Shown here: one piece after another, positions 18,944-26,674 of the stretch
How positions within the stretch are numbered: position 1 is the first letter of the stretch
Layout of the letters: each line of letters begins with the position of its first letter
DNA from: an uncultured bacterium
GTDB taxonomy: Bacteria; Bacillota_I; Bacilli_A; Acholeplasmatales; Anaeroplasmataceae
Length of the DNA: 38,453 bases
Assembly: GCA_949292525.1 (NCBI GenBank)
Contig: CASEZJ010000005.1
Coordinates: 1-38,453 of the forward strand
Direction of reading: 5' to 3'
Made by a program: the position numbers and the translations under genes
The notes under the pieces: model-generated
The model's input: the letters and a program-made list of their open reading frames with translations, nothing else
Told to the model about the DNA's origin: nothing
Databases searched by the model: none

Positions 18944-19810
18944 CTAGTCATATACTTCATTAACGTTAATTGGTTTAACTAAAATTAGAGTGTTTAACCC
19001 AGCTGTCCTTACTAAATTTATCATTTTTTTATTTCTTAATTCATCTAAATATGAAAATATACTAGAACGTGTTAAATTAAAAATTAGTATTGGACTATAT
19101 TTAGAATTTAAAAAATCATCTAGATTAAACTCTTTTTGATAATTTTCTTGTAAATTATTTTCTTTTGCTAAAGCTTCTGAATAGCGTGATAAAACAAACA
19201 AAATTACATTACTATTTAAAGAATCATATAACGGATGTTCTTTTACAAATTGTTTATTTTTTTCATTCATTAAACCAAGTCTTGAAAGTGGTGAATTCAT
19301 ATTATTTTCCGGATCATCTATATAAGTTTTTACATATGTTTTAAATAAAACTAAAACATCGTTTTCAATTGATGATTTATTTATATTTTCATAACTTGAA
19401 ATATAATAATCATATAAATAATTAGTATAACTATCTTTTTGAAAAGCTTGTTGTGATGAATGAAAAGTTTGATAAAAAACAGGGTTTTCAATTTCATTCA
19501 TAACTAAATTATAATGAATTAACCACCATGATATATGGTTTTCTAAATATCTATCTTTTTCAAGTAACACCTTACCAAAATCAGTTAAACTTGCTCCTTT
19601 TTGATTACTAAATGTGCAAATTTGCGAAACATTAATCCAAAATTTTAAGGCTTTTACCATATTTGAACCAATACCAAATATAATAGTACCTTCATTATTT
19701 AAAAAACATCTATTATTATCATTAACTTTATTTATTGCTTTTTCTAACCAACCTTCTCTTATAGAAAATGTTTCATTTCTTTTAAATTTAGGAGCATTTT
19801 TATTATTCAT
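18944..19810 (-). CDS. sspB: DUF4007 protein SspB-like (candidate nickase of phosphorothioation)
   Basis: A 288-residue protein of DUF4007 type. The opening FKRNETFSIREGWLEKA, FGIGSNMVKALKFWI and LTDFGKVLLEKDRYLE are the family's hallmark blocks, here in residues about 9-95. The N-terminal part reads like a winged-helix DNA-binding fold. Known Ssp systems use the DUF4007 protein SspB to nick DNA before sulfur is placed on one strand. No textbook nuclease motif can be pointed out here, so the nickase role is taken from family knowledge. It lies 4 bp downstream of sspD and its stop overlaps the sspC ribosome-binding site. Confidence 0.78.
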   Translation of the reverse strand: MNNKNAPKFKRNETFSIREGWLEKAINKVNDNNRCFLNNEGTIIFGIGSNMVKALKFWINVSQICTFSNQKGASLTDFGKVLLEKDRYLENHISWWLIHYNLVMNEIENPVFYQTFHSSQQAFQKDSYTNYLYDYYISSYENINKSSIENDVLVLFKTYVKTYIDDPENNMNSPLSRLGLMNEKNKQFVKEHPLYDSLNSNVILFVLSRYSEALAKENNLQENYQKEFNLDDFLNSKYSPILIFNLTRSSIFSYLDELRNKKMINLVRTAGLNTLILVKPINVNEVYD

Positions 19811-19814
19811 AAGA

Positions 19815-21551
19815 TCATTCCTTTTTTGTCTTTAATACTTTATTTAAATAGCACCCATTAGGAAAATGAGTTACACACTCTAAACAACCAACGCATTTAT
19901 TTTCATCAATTTTATAACATATTGTATCTTGTGATACATTTCCCTTTTCTTTGTTAAAAACTGTGAGGGCACCATGTGTACAAACTGCTTCACAATATGT
20001 GCAGCCTAAACAGGTTTGAAATTTATTTATTTGATTTTTAATATTTGATTCAGCAGTTTTTATATTTGTAAAATAATCAACATTTAAAATGGATATTTTA
20101 ACTTCATCTTTATTTAATCTGCCTTGTATTTTAAGTAAAGGTTGATTATTATATCTATCGAGAATATAAACCTCATTTAGCAATTTGTTTCCAATATCAA
20201 AATTGAGTTTGCCAAAAGGCTTAAAAAATGTATAAAAATCACTATTTAAAGGCTTAGTTAAGCTAAAATTTATTGTATTTTCTTCTAAGGCACAAGGTTT
20301 AAATGTAACTATAGACTTTTTACTAATTTCAAGTCCATTCCCACCTTGTCTTTTTTTCCATTGACCAGTATTTACATATTCTATATAATCTGGTTTACCA
20401 ATGCTTTTAGCAAATTTATATAAAATGTTTCTAAAAGTTTTAAACTCATTACTCATATAGATAGCTGATAAAAATTCTGACCAACTACTATTGTTAGGAC
20501 AACACCAACAGCCAACTCTCGAAAAACCAAGTCTATATGCATCATTAAAATCTATATTATTAGTCAATATATATAACCAAACGTCAAAATCTAACCAATC
20601 AATTATTGGATTCACAGATTTTTGTTTCTTAATTTTTGATTCATTTGAATCTCTATCATATTTACTTCTAGCTGCTGACTCAATTCTTCTTAATCCTTGG
20701 AAAGCTAAAACTTGTTTAGAATTTTTAAATGTTGATTCAATTTTTTTAGTTATAGCACCTGTCTTAAATACTGTGCAGCACCAACGAAGCATTCTTGCTG
20801 GTGGTCCTATAACTTCACATAAATTATTAAAATCTTGATCTTTATTTTTAGCTACTAAAATAGGAATATTACGATGTTCCTCTTTAAACCTTTTCAAATA
20901 AACTAGAGATGATGGGTATTCTAATGTAGTATCACCATAAATGTGGATAACATTTTTAGATAATGCATTTAAGACTAAATGACTGACAACTGTACTATCT
21001 TTCCCACCTGAAAAAGAAACAAACATTTCAGCTTCTGTATATCCTTGGGCCTTATTTTTTATATATTCTAAAGCTTCTAATGTGATATAGTTTAATCTTT
21101 TCTTATTACAGTTTATAAAATCCTTAATAGTTTTAGATTCAAAAAATGTATCAATATATTTTCTATTCATTTCGCTAAATTCTGCAATTTTTTTAGAAAC
21201 AAGATCCGGATCATTTTTTTCACGTAATCCTTTATAAGATATTAGGGTCTTTTTCCCATCAATCAAATATCTATTGCTACCTAAATTCCATATACTTGAA
21301 TTTGCATATTTAAAAGGTGAATCTAGTAATACTTCAAGTAATAATCTTTCTTCAGGGAATACCGGACGCAAATCACTTCCAACTTCAATACACTCATTAT
21401 CACAGCATGGACATTTTGCAAAGAAAGTTGGTGCCTGACATTTATCACACCAATATATCTTACTCTCTAAAATTCTAGTTTTCTTATGACAAATAGGACA
21501 AACACTCGTTTCGCATTCAATATTACAATTATCACATGTATACTTAACCAT
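19815..21551 (-). CDS. sspD: PP-loop sulfur-transfer protein SspD/DndC-like with zinc ribbons and ferredoxin tail
   Basis: A 578-residue protein. Residues 1-55 hold zinc-ribbon CxxC pairs (CDNC, CPIC, CDKC, CPCC). Residues about 170-380 are a PAPS-reductase/ATP-pyrophosphatase domain with the PP-loop SGGKDS (181-186), ARMLRWCC and RVGCWCCPN cysteines for Fe-S binding. Residues about 511-578 are a 2[4Fe-4S] ferredoxin-like tail (CLGCTYCEAVC and CVGCLECVTHFPNGC). DndC/SspD proteins activate the DNA phosphate with ATP and transfer sulfur from the desulfurase; the fused ferredoxin suggests built-in electron supply. It is first in the operon, with AAGG 9 bp before the ATG. Cys-rich PP-loop proteins also serve in assimilatory sulfate reduction, but the neighbours exclude that. 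Confidence 0.85.
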   Translation of the reverse strand: MVKYTCDNCNIECETSVCPICHKKTRILESKIYWCDKCQAPTFFAKCPCCDNECIEVGSDLRPVFPEERLLLEVLLDSPFKYANSSIWNLGSNRYLIDGKKTLISYKGLREKNDPDLVSKKIAEFSEMNRKYIDTFFESKTIKDFINCNKKRLNYITLEALEYIKNKAQGYTEAEMFVSFSGGKDSTVVSHLVLNALSKNVIHIYGDTTLEYPSSLVYLKRFKEEHRNIPILVAKNKDQDFNNLCEVIGPPARMLRWCCTVFKTGAITKKIESTFKNSKQVLAFQGLRRIESAARSKYDRDSNESKIKKQKSVNPIIDWLDFDVWLYILTNNIDFNDAYRLGFSRVGCWCCPNNSSWSEFLSAIYMSNEFKTFRNILYKFAKSIGKPDYIEYVNTGQWKKRQGGNGLEISKKSIVTFKPCALEENTINFSLTKPLNSDFYTFFKPFGKLNFDIGNKLLNEVYILDRYNNQPLLKIQGRLNKDEVKISILNVDYFTNIKTAESNIKNQINKFQTCLGCTYCEAVCTHGALTVFNKEKGNVSQDTICYKIDENKCVGCLECVTHFPNGCYLNKVLKTKKE

Positions 21552-21608
21552 TATTAAAAGCCTTAAATTTTATTATTAGTGAAAACATAATTTTTGCCCC
21601 TTCGTCAT

Positions 21609-21660
21609 AGGCCACAAGATTGACTAGGAATAGTACGCCTAATACAATAATAGGTGGCCT
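21609..21660 (-). other. Leader hairpin in the ssp 5' untranslated region
   Basis: In the minus-strand transcript AGGCCAC (21654-21660) pairs with GTGGCCT (21609-21615). An inner stem ATTAGG/CCTAGT with one G-T wobble forms inside the loop. The structure overlaps the left recombination site, so inversion would also change the leader. There is no U-run, so it is not a terminator. Confidence 0.4.
21635..21657 (-). repeat. Left 23-bp recombination-like site (inverted copy)
   Basis: Read on the minus strand it is CCACCT-ATTATTGTATT-AGGCGT. It matches the right site at 21772-21794 in the first 15 bases and in 19 of 23 overall. Arms in inverted orientation around an 11-bp centre are the usual design of tyrosine-recombinase crossover sites. 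Confidence 0.75.
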
Positions 21661-21682
21661 TGTTTAATTTAATACATCAATT

Positions 21683-21711
21683 ATTATACCAAATTTGTAT
21701 ACATAAGTCGA
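21683..21711 (-). promoter_or_regulatory. ssp operon promoter inside the invertible segment
   Basis: Minus-strand TGGTATAAT (extended -10; hexamer at 21683-21688) has TCGACT (21706-21711, 4 of 6 matches to TTGACA) at 17 bp spacing. The predicted start near 21676 gives a leader of about 125 nt before sspD. No equally good promoter lies between it and the sspD start. Confidence 0.65.
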
Positions 21712-21771
21712 ATGCAAATACTTAAAAAAACAGATAAATTATTTTTTAAGTCAAAAAGTGAGCTAAATTAA

Positions 21772-21794
21772 CCACCTATTATTGTAAAAGGTGG
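21772..21794 (+). repeat. Right 23-bp recombination-like site
   Basis: CCACCT-ATTATTGTAAA-AGGTGG has perfect 6-bp inverted arms around an 11-bp centre. CCACCTATTATTGTA is repeated exactly, inverted, at 21643-21657. The outer GGCC also matches the context of the left copy. Confidence 0.75.
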
Positions 21795-21882
21795 CCATAT
21801 TTACTTGATTTGTGAAAAATAAATATTATTTTATATAAAAATCTCATTTTTTTGACTATATAATATATGAGGTAAATTTAAA

Positions 21883-22815
21883 ATGATACTTAAACTATGG
21901 TTAAATGAATGGCTTAATAAATACATGAAGCCTTCAATTAAATTAAAAACATTTATTAAATATGATTATATTATAAATAAACATATTATTCCTATTTTAG
22001 GTGAATATGATATAGATGAACTTACACCATCTATCCTACAAGAATTTTTCTATAATAAAATTGAAAAAGGAAATTTAACTACCAGCAAAAGTCTAAGTAT
22101 AAATACCGTTCTTGGTATATATTCAATCTTAAAAATAGCTACTACTGATGCAATTCGAATAGGTATTACAGTAAATAATTCAATAAGAAAAGTTAAATTA
22201 CCTAGTAAAAAAGAAAAAGAAATAGAGGTCTTCAATCTAGACGAACAAAAAAAGATAGTTAATTATTGTCTTAAAAGTAACAAAAACAACTATCTTGGCA
22301 TTTTAATTTGTTTATTTACAGGAATCCGCTTAGGTGAACTTTTAGCACTTGAATGGTCTGATATAGATTTTATAAATTACACGCTTAAAATATCTAAAAC
22401 TGCTTTTACAATTACTAAATACGGAAAAGATTTAGCATATATTAATAGTCCAAAAACTAATACTTCTAAACGTATAATTCCTATTCCAATTAAATTAATT
22501 AGCTTATTAATAAATTCACGTAAAATAAGTAATAGTTTATATGTTATTTCAACTAAAGATGGTAGTATAGTTGAAAATCGTTCCTATCAAAGAACTTTTA
22601 AAAGTATATTAAAAAAATGTAATATTAAGCCTCGTAACTTTCACACTCTAAGGCATACATTTGCAACTAGAGCATTAGAATGTGGGATGGACGTTAAAAC
22701 ATTAGCAGAAATTTTAGGTCACAAGTCTGCTATAACGACTTTAAATCGTTATTCACACTCTTTATTAAATTATAAAATTGATATGATGAACAAAACTAGT
22801 GAACTGCTTTTCTAA
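21883..22815 (+). CDS. Tyrosine recombinase, candidate invertase of the ssp promoter
   Basis: A 310-residue integrase-fold enzyme. The N-terminal SAM-like core-binding domain (1-100) is followed by a catalytic domain with all key residues: Arg149 (TGIRLGE), a likely beta-hairpin Lys near 191-197, His254-x-x-Arg257 (HTLRH), His280 (LGHKS) and nucleophile Tyr290 (LNRYSH). The start is ATG with GAGG at 10 bp and a TATAAT about 25 bp upstream. It is the only plus-strand gene in the island and ends convergently on the methyltransferase gene, the stops overlapping. No excisionase, phage genes or duplicated attachment site are seen, and it lies next to paired inverted sites. This favours a local DNA invertase over a mobile-element integrase, though relic integrase remains possible. 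Confidence 0.92.
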   Translation: MILKLWLNEWLNKYMKPSIKLKTFIKYDYIINKHIIPILGEYDIDELTPSILQEFFYNKIEKGNLTTSKSLSINTVLGIYSILKIATTDAIRIGITVNNSIRKVKLPSKKEKEIEVFNLDEQKKIVNYCLKSNKNNYLGILICLFTGIRLGELLALEWSDIDFINYTLKISKTAFTITKYGKDLAYINSPKTNTSKRIIPIPIKLISLLINSRKISNSLYVISTKDGSIVENRSYQRTFKSILKKCNIKPRNFHTLRHTFATRALECGMDVKTLAEILGHKSAITTLNRYSHSLLNYKIDMMNKTSELLF

Positions 22816-23399
22816 TTTTTTTGTAAAATTATATTCAACCACTTTTCATCTTCCCTATCTTTTCGTACATCATAACTAATTTTATATTCAATAATGTTAA
22901 AAAGCTTGGTATCAATATATTTTTCCATTTCTAGTTCGTTTAAATATGTAAAATATCTCCCATTTCTTTCACCATAAAAATCCCCATATTTAAATGACGC
23001 ATATAATATACCTTTTCCCTTTAACGCTTTATAACACTTATTAAAGGCAAGCTTTAAAACATTTGGCTTGATATGAAGCAAAGATGCACATGCCCAAATT
23101 CCATCGAACATATTAATAAAATTCATATCTTCTACTTTCATTTCATAAATATTATTAAGTCCAAGTTTTTTAGCATGTTCACAAAATATTTTATTAGGAT
23201 CAATACCATAAACCTCATAGCCTAATGATTTAAAATATAGTATATCTCTTGCACTACCAAAACCTAAATCTAATAATGTGGTAGCTTTTTTAGATAAATA
23301 TCTTAAAAACAAATTATATTGTTCTTGCATATCACATTCAATGGTACTTTCTATAAATAATTTTGCATTTTTAGTGTAATATAAATTGTTTATATCCAT
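22812..23399 (-). CDS. Class I SAM-dependent methyltransferase, TehB-like
   Basis: A 195-residue Rossmann-fold methyltransferase. Motif I LLDLGFGSARDILYF is at about 42-57, the acidic end of strand 2 is GIDPN (about 65-69), motif II is VEDMNF, and motif IV-like IWACASLLHI resembles small-molecule (TehB/Methyltransf_11) enzymes rather than the NPPY or DPPY of DNA adenine methylases. The ATG at 23399 has GGAGG at 8 bp; a GTG one codon upstream is less likely. It overlaps the helicase-nuclease gene by 29 bp, so the pair is coupled. It may protect host nucleic acid from that nuclease or modify a nucleotide signal; the substrate cannot be read from sequence. Confidence 0.85.
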   Translation of the reverse strand: MDINNLYYTKNAKLFIESTIECDMQEQYNLFLRYLSKKATTLLDLGFGSARDILYFKSLGYEVYGIDPNKIFCEHAKKLGLNNIYEMKVEDMNFINMFDGIWACASLLHIKPNVLKLAFNKCYKALKGKGILYASFKYGDFYGERNGRYFTYLNELEMEKYIDTKLFNIIEYKISYDVRKDREDEKWLNIILQKN

Positions 23400-25917
23400 C
23401 ACCTAAGCCTCCATATTTTTCATAATATTCTTCTAAATACTTTAATTCTTTAACAATTATTTCATTTATTAGTTCTTTAGTTAATTTAGACCATAAAATA
23501 GAATTAAATGATATGATATTAAGATCACTTTTTTTAACCTGATTATGTTTTGATTCTTCCTTATCTGATAAATATAAATACATAAATCTTTTACGTTCAT
23601 ATTTTTCGAAAGGATTATCTAACATATTTGTCTTAATTTTACTGAAGTTATTTAAATATTCTTTATCATAAATACAATTTGGTCGTTCAACCGGTAAATT
23701 TTGATTTAGCCTATTTAAATAAAATTTACGATATTCATTAGTTAAATCATTTAAATTAATATCTCCTTCATTATTTGCTAGTTTAAAAGCAGATAAGATA
23801 AATATTAATTTAAAAGAAAATGTTAAATCATTTTTATCGATAAAATCAATAAAATCTTGTAATATAGTTTCATCATTATGTATTGTTAATCCCTTGTCTT
23901 GCCTTATTCTAATAATGTCATCATTATTAAAATATGGTTCTAATCTATTACCAATTGGTAAATATAAACTAGCATATTTTTTAGACTTATTCCAGCTAGA
24001 TAATGTTTTAGTGTCTATATAAAGTTCTCTTGCTGCCTGTTCTAAAGATAAATAATTCCCATATTTTTCTTCAAATGTAAATATATCAACTTCTTCCATT
24101 TTGATTTCTTTTTCACTTAAGCCAACTATTTCTAAATAATCTTTATTACTTAAGAGACCACCAAAAGGAACATAATTAGATATTTGCATTAATGAATGGA
24201 ATGACCATGGTGTTAATTTAGCAGCATAATTATCAACTACATCAATTAAATATAAACATTTTTTATTTTCATAATGTCTTAAACCTCTGCCGATTTGTTG
24301 TAAATATAGCACTTTAGATAAAGTTGGACGTGCCATAACTATTATTTCTGTTTGTGGAGAATCCCAACCTTCACTTATTAATTGACAAGAACACAAGAAC
24401 TGAATTTTTTTAAATGTATATTCAGAAAAATATTCATCATTTTTACTATTACCACCATAAACAGCTCTAGCTGTTAAACCTACTTCATTTAATAGTTTTG
24501 CCATTTTAGAGCAATGTTGTTTATTTACGCAAAAAACAATTCCTTGTTTAAACGGCTTATTTTTGCAATAAAAATATTTCTTTAGTGTATTTGCTATTAA
24601 GATATTTCGTGAATCAACAACAACCGTATTTTCTAAATCAGCATAATTGTAATCTTTACCATTATACCTAATGTGTTCTAAATTAATATCACTTTTTAGC
24701 CTAAAACAACTAATATCGGTAACAACCCCTTTTTTGATAGCTTCTTTTAATGACATATCTACTTCATAATGTCCAAATACATCATCTAATTTTTCTTTTG
24801 GAGTAGCTGTAAGTCCAATTAAATATTTTGGATTAAAATATTGAATTGTTTTTCTTAAATTGGCTGCTAAAGCATGATGTGCTTCGTCAACAATTATATA
24901 ATCATAATATGTCCTTTTTTTATTTAATCTAGTTGCAAAAATATAATTATAACATGAAATATCTATATTATACTTTAAATATTCAAGTTCTTTAATCCTC
25001 TTAAACCAATCAGTTTTTATTTTTATACTTGGCACCATAATTAAAACATTACGAACTGATTTTTTTATATATTCTTTTTTTAGATCTTCTAGACAAATTT
25101 GTGATTTACCAGTACCAGTTGGAATAACAATTAAAGCTGTAGTTTTGCCATTTTTTCTATCTTCATCAAGCCTATTTAATATGTTTTCTTGATGTTCATA
25201 CAAGCATATTTTTCTTTCACTTTTAAAATAGTTTTTAGGAATCAATTCTTCTTTATTCGTAATATATTTTTTTAAATTATCAACAACTTGATCTTTAAAT
25301 TTTAATGTGTTACTCGCAAATCTGTAAACTTTTATGCCAAATAAAACCAAAGTGTTTTGTCTTTCTAGTTGTACCTCGTATCTTTCTTTACCTACTATTA
25401 AGGGATCGTGAAATTCAATTCCATTAGCTTCAAAACTATAGTTATGCGTTTTAGTTTCAACATAAAAATCCAAAGATGCAGTTTTATTATTGCCTATTGA
25501 AATTTGAACTTCTTTTTGTAAACAATCTAAGATATCCTTACCAAATGTATCAATAAAAGCATCTTCTAATAATTTTTCAGCAGGTGTATTATCAAAATGA
25601 CTTTTATCTAGGTGACCGCCATTATCAGTTAGCTCTATTTCTTCTACTGAACATTTAATTAAATCTAATATTTTTTTGTATGTGTTTTCATCATCGTTAA
25701 GATTATTAAATCTTAAAACCCGATCGTATTGATACATATAACGGTTTTGCATTTCACAATATGTCGAATACAAAAAATGTTCATTACTTTTATCAAAATT
25801 ATCGTCAATAATTATAATATCATTATTATATTCATAGACATATGATGAAAATCTATGATTAAATTTATATATTTCAATAAGCTTAAATCCTCTATTTTCA
25901 AAATAACAATAGTTCAT
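23371..25917 (-). CDS. Vsr/MTES_1575-like nuclease fused to SF2 DEAH helicase
   Basis: An 848-residue protein (ATG 25917 with AAGGTG at 6 bp; a GTG at 25926 is in frame). Residues about 110-215 look like a PD-(D/E)xK fold of the Vsr/MTES_1575 type: PAEKLLEDAF, then SLDFYV (Asp150) and SFEANG (Glu163) followed by H, and ERYEVQLERQN ... GIKVYRF. Residues about 240-580 are a COG1061-type helicase with PTGTGKS, VDEAHHA, GLTATP and QQIGRGLRHY. The C-terminus carries an HTH-like stretch (SLEQAARELYIDTKTLSSW) that may read DNA, then an unassigned region. Nuclease-helicase plus methyltransferase next to a phosphorothioation island suggests a second restriction-like system. Cleavage activity is inference. 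Confidence 0.82.
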   Translation of the reverse strand: MNYCYFENRGFKLIEIYKFNHRFSSYVYEYNNDIIIIDDNFDKSNEHFLYSTYCEMQNRYMYQYDRVLRFNNLNDDENTYKKILDLIKCSVEEIELTDNGGHLDKSHFDNTPAEKLLEDAFIDTFGKDILDCLQKEVQISIGNNKTASLDFYVETKTHNYSFEANGIEFHDPLIVGKERYEVQLERQNTLVLFGIKVYRFASNTLKFKDQVVDNLKKYITNKEELIPKNYFKSERKICLYEHQENILNRLDEDRKNGKTTALIVIPTGTGKSQICLEDLKKEYIKKSVRNVLIMVPSIKIKTDWFKRIKELEYLKYNIDISCYNYIFATRLNKKRTYYDYIIVDEAHHALAANLRKTIQYFNPKYLIGLTATPKEKLDDVFGHYEVDMSLKEAIKKGVVTDISCFRLKSDINLEHIRYNGKDYNYADLENTVVVDSRNILIANTLKKYFYCKNKPFKQGIVFCVNKQHCSKMAKLLNEVGLTARAVYGGNSKNDEYFSEYTFKKIQFLCSCQLISEGWDSPQTEIIVMARPTLSKVLYLQQIGRGLRHYENKKCLYLIDVVDNYAAKLTPWSFHSLMQISNYVPFGGLLSNKDYLEIVGLSEKEIKMEEVDIFTFEEKYGNYLSLEQAARELYIDTKTLSSWNKSKKYASLYLPIGNRLEPYFNNDDIIRIRQDKGLTIHNDETILQDFIDFIDKNDLTFSFKLIFILSAFKLANNEGDINLNDLTNEYRKFYLNRLNQNLPVERPNCIYDKEYLNNFSKIKTNMLDNPFEKYERKRFMYLYLSDKEESKHNQVKKSDLNIISFNSILWSKLTKELINEIIVKELKYLEEYYEKYGGLGDGYKQFILH

Positions 25918-25940
25918 CTTAATCACCTTTAATTATATAC

Positions 25941-25967
25941 ATTATACAACAATTAAGTGATTAACAA
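25941..25967 (-). promoter_or_regulatory. Promoter of the nuclease-helicase/methyltransferase pair
   Basis: Minus-strand TATAAT (25941-25946), with TTGTTA (25962-25967) at 15 bp or TTTTGT at 17 bp, lies about 25 bp upstream of the ribosome-binding site. Confidence 0.45.
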
Positions 25968-26009
25968 AATATAATTTTGGATATATAACATATCCAATAT
26001 TTAATTTAT

Positions 26010-26030
26010 TAAAAAAGGACCTAAGTCCTT
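26010..26030 (-). terminator. Terminator of the hydrolase-SIMPL operon
   Basis: AAGGACTTAGGTCCTT followed by TTTT on the minus strand forms a short GC-rich stem that contains the SIMPL gene's own TAG stop. Confidence 0.75.
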
Positions 26031-26674
26031 ATTTCATATATTAATGTTACAAAATCATTTACAGTTATATCATTAGGTTCAAAGTCTAATTGTTTATTTT
26101 GCATCATTAATGGTCTTATATCATTGGTACTAGGTCTAGTTACTAAATTTAAATTACTATTATTATCATAATTTATACTAATAATATCACCTAATATTAT
26201 ACCTACTGCCTTAGCTAATATTTTAGCTTTGTTTTTTGCGTCTTTTACAGCTTCATTTACTAGTTTTGCCTTAAGTCTATTTTCTGCTTTAAGACTATAT
26301 TCAATATTAATTTGCGGATTAAGTTTAGTTTTAGCAACTTCATTTAATATATTAGTTAATAATTTATGATTTTTATTGAAACTGATATTTATAGTTTCAG
26401 TATATTTATAACCAACTAATTTATTTATATATTTACCATCATTATCTTTAATTTGTTCATAATTAGGTTCAATTATAAAGTTTTTAGTTTTAACATCAGT
26501 TCTTATAAAACCTAAATTAACTAATATATCTTTTAATAAATTTGTATCATTATCTACTTCAGCTATTAATTCTTCATAATTTGTTTTAGTTTTTGCTAAA
26601 GTAAATTTTATGCTTGTTAAATCAGGTTTAATACTTAAACTTGCTTTCCCTATTACTTTTAGTGTTTTGTCCAA
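26021..26674 (-). CDS. SIMPL-domain (DUF541) protein
   Basis: A 217-residue SIMPL protein: it opens LKVIGKASLSIKPDLTSIKF, with Asn-Tyr-Glu and helical repeats, and carries the central AVKDAKNKAKILAKAVGIILG helix that is the family's most conserved segment (about 140-160). There is no signal peptide or lipobox, so this copy is cytosolic, unlike many SIMPL proteins. The start is TTG at 26674 with GGAGAGG upstream, which makes a 47-bp overlap with the ADP-ribosylglycohydrolase gene and implies translational coupling. The biochemical role of the family is poorly known. Confidence 0.8.
   Translation of the reverse strand: MDKTLKVIGKASLSIKPDLTSIKFTLAKTKTNYEELIAEVDNDTNLLKDILVNLGFIRTDVKTKNFIIEPNYEQIKDNDGKYINKLVGYKYTETINISFNKNHKLLTNILNEVAKTKLNPQINIEYSLKAENRLKAKLVNEAVKDAKNKAKILAKAVGIILGDIISINYDNNSNLNLVTRPSTNDIRPLMMQNKQLDFEPNDITVNDFVTLIYEIRT

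Larger units (their letters stand above)
21635..21794. other. Putative invertible promoter segment controlling the ssp operon
   Basis: Two near-identical 23-bp sites in opposite orientation bracket 114 bp that contain the only convincing promoter for the ssp operon. A tyrosine recombinase gene starts 88 bp to the right and reads away. This layout matches known phase switches (fimS, gut invertons). In the orientation seen the promoter points to sspD, the ON state. After inversion it would point at the recombinase gene. Inversion itself is inferred; only the repeats, promoter and recombinase are seen. Confidence 0.65.

Noticed and set aside
21772-21794. Simple terminator hairpin upstream of the recombinase
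   Set aside because: No T-run follows on either strand, and the same 23-bp design recurs inverted at 21635-21657.
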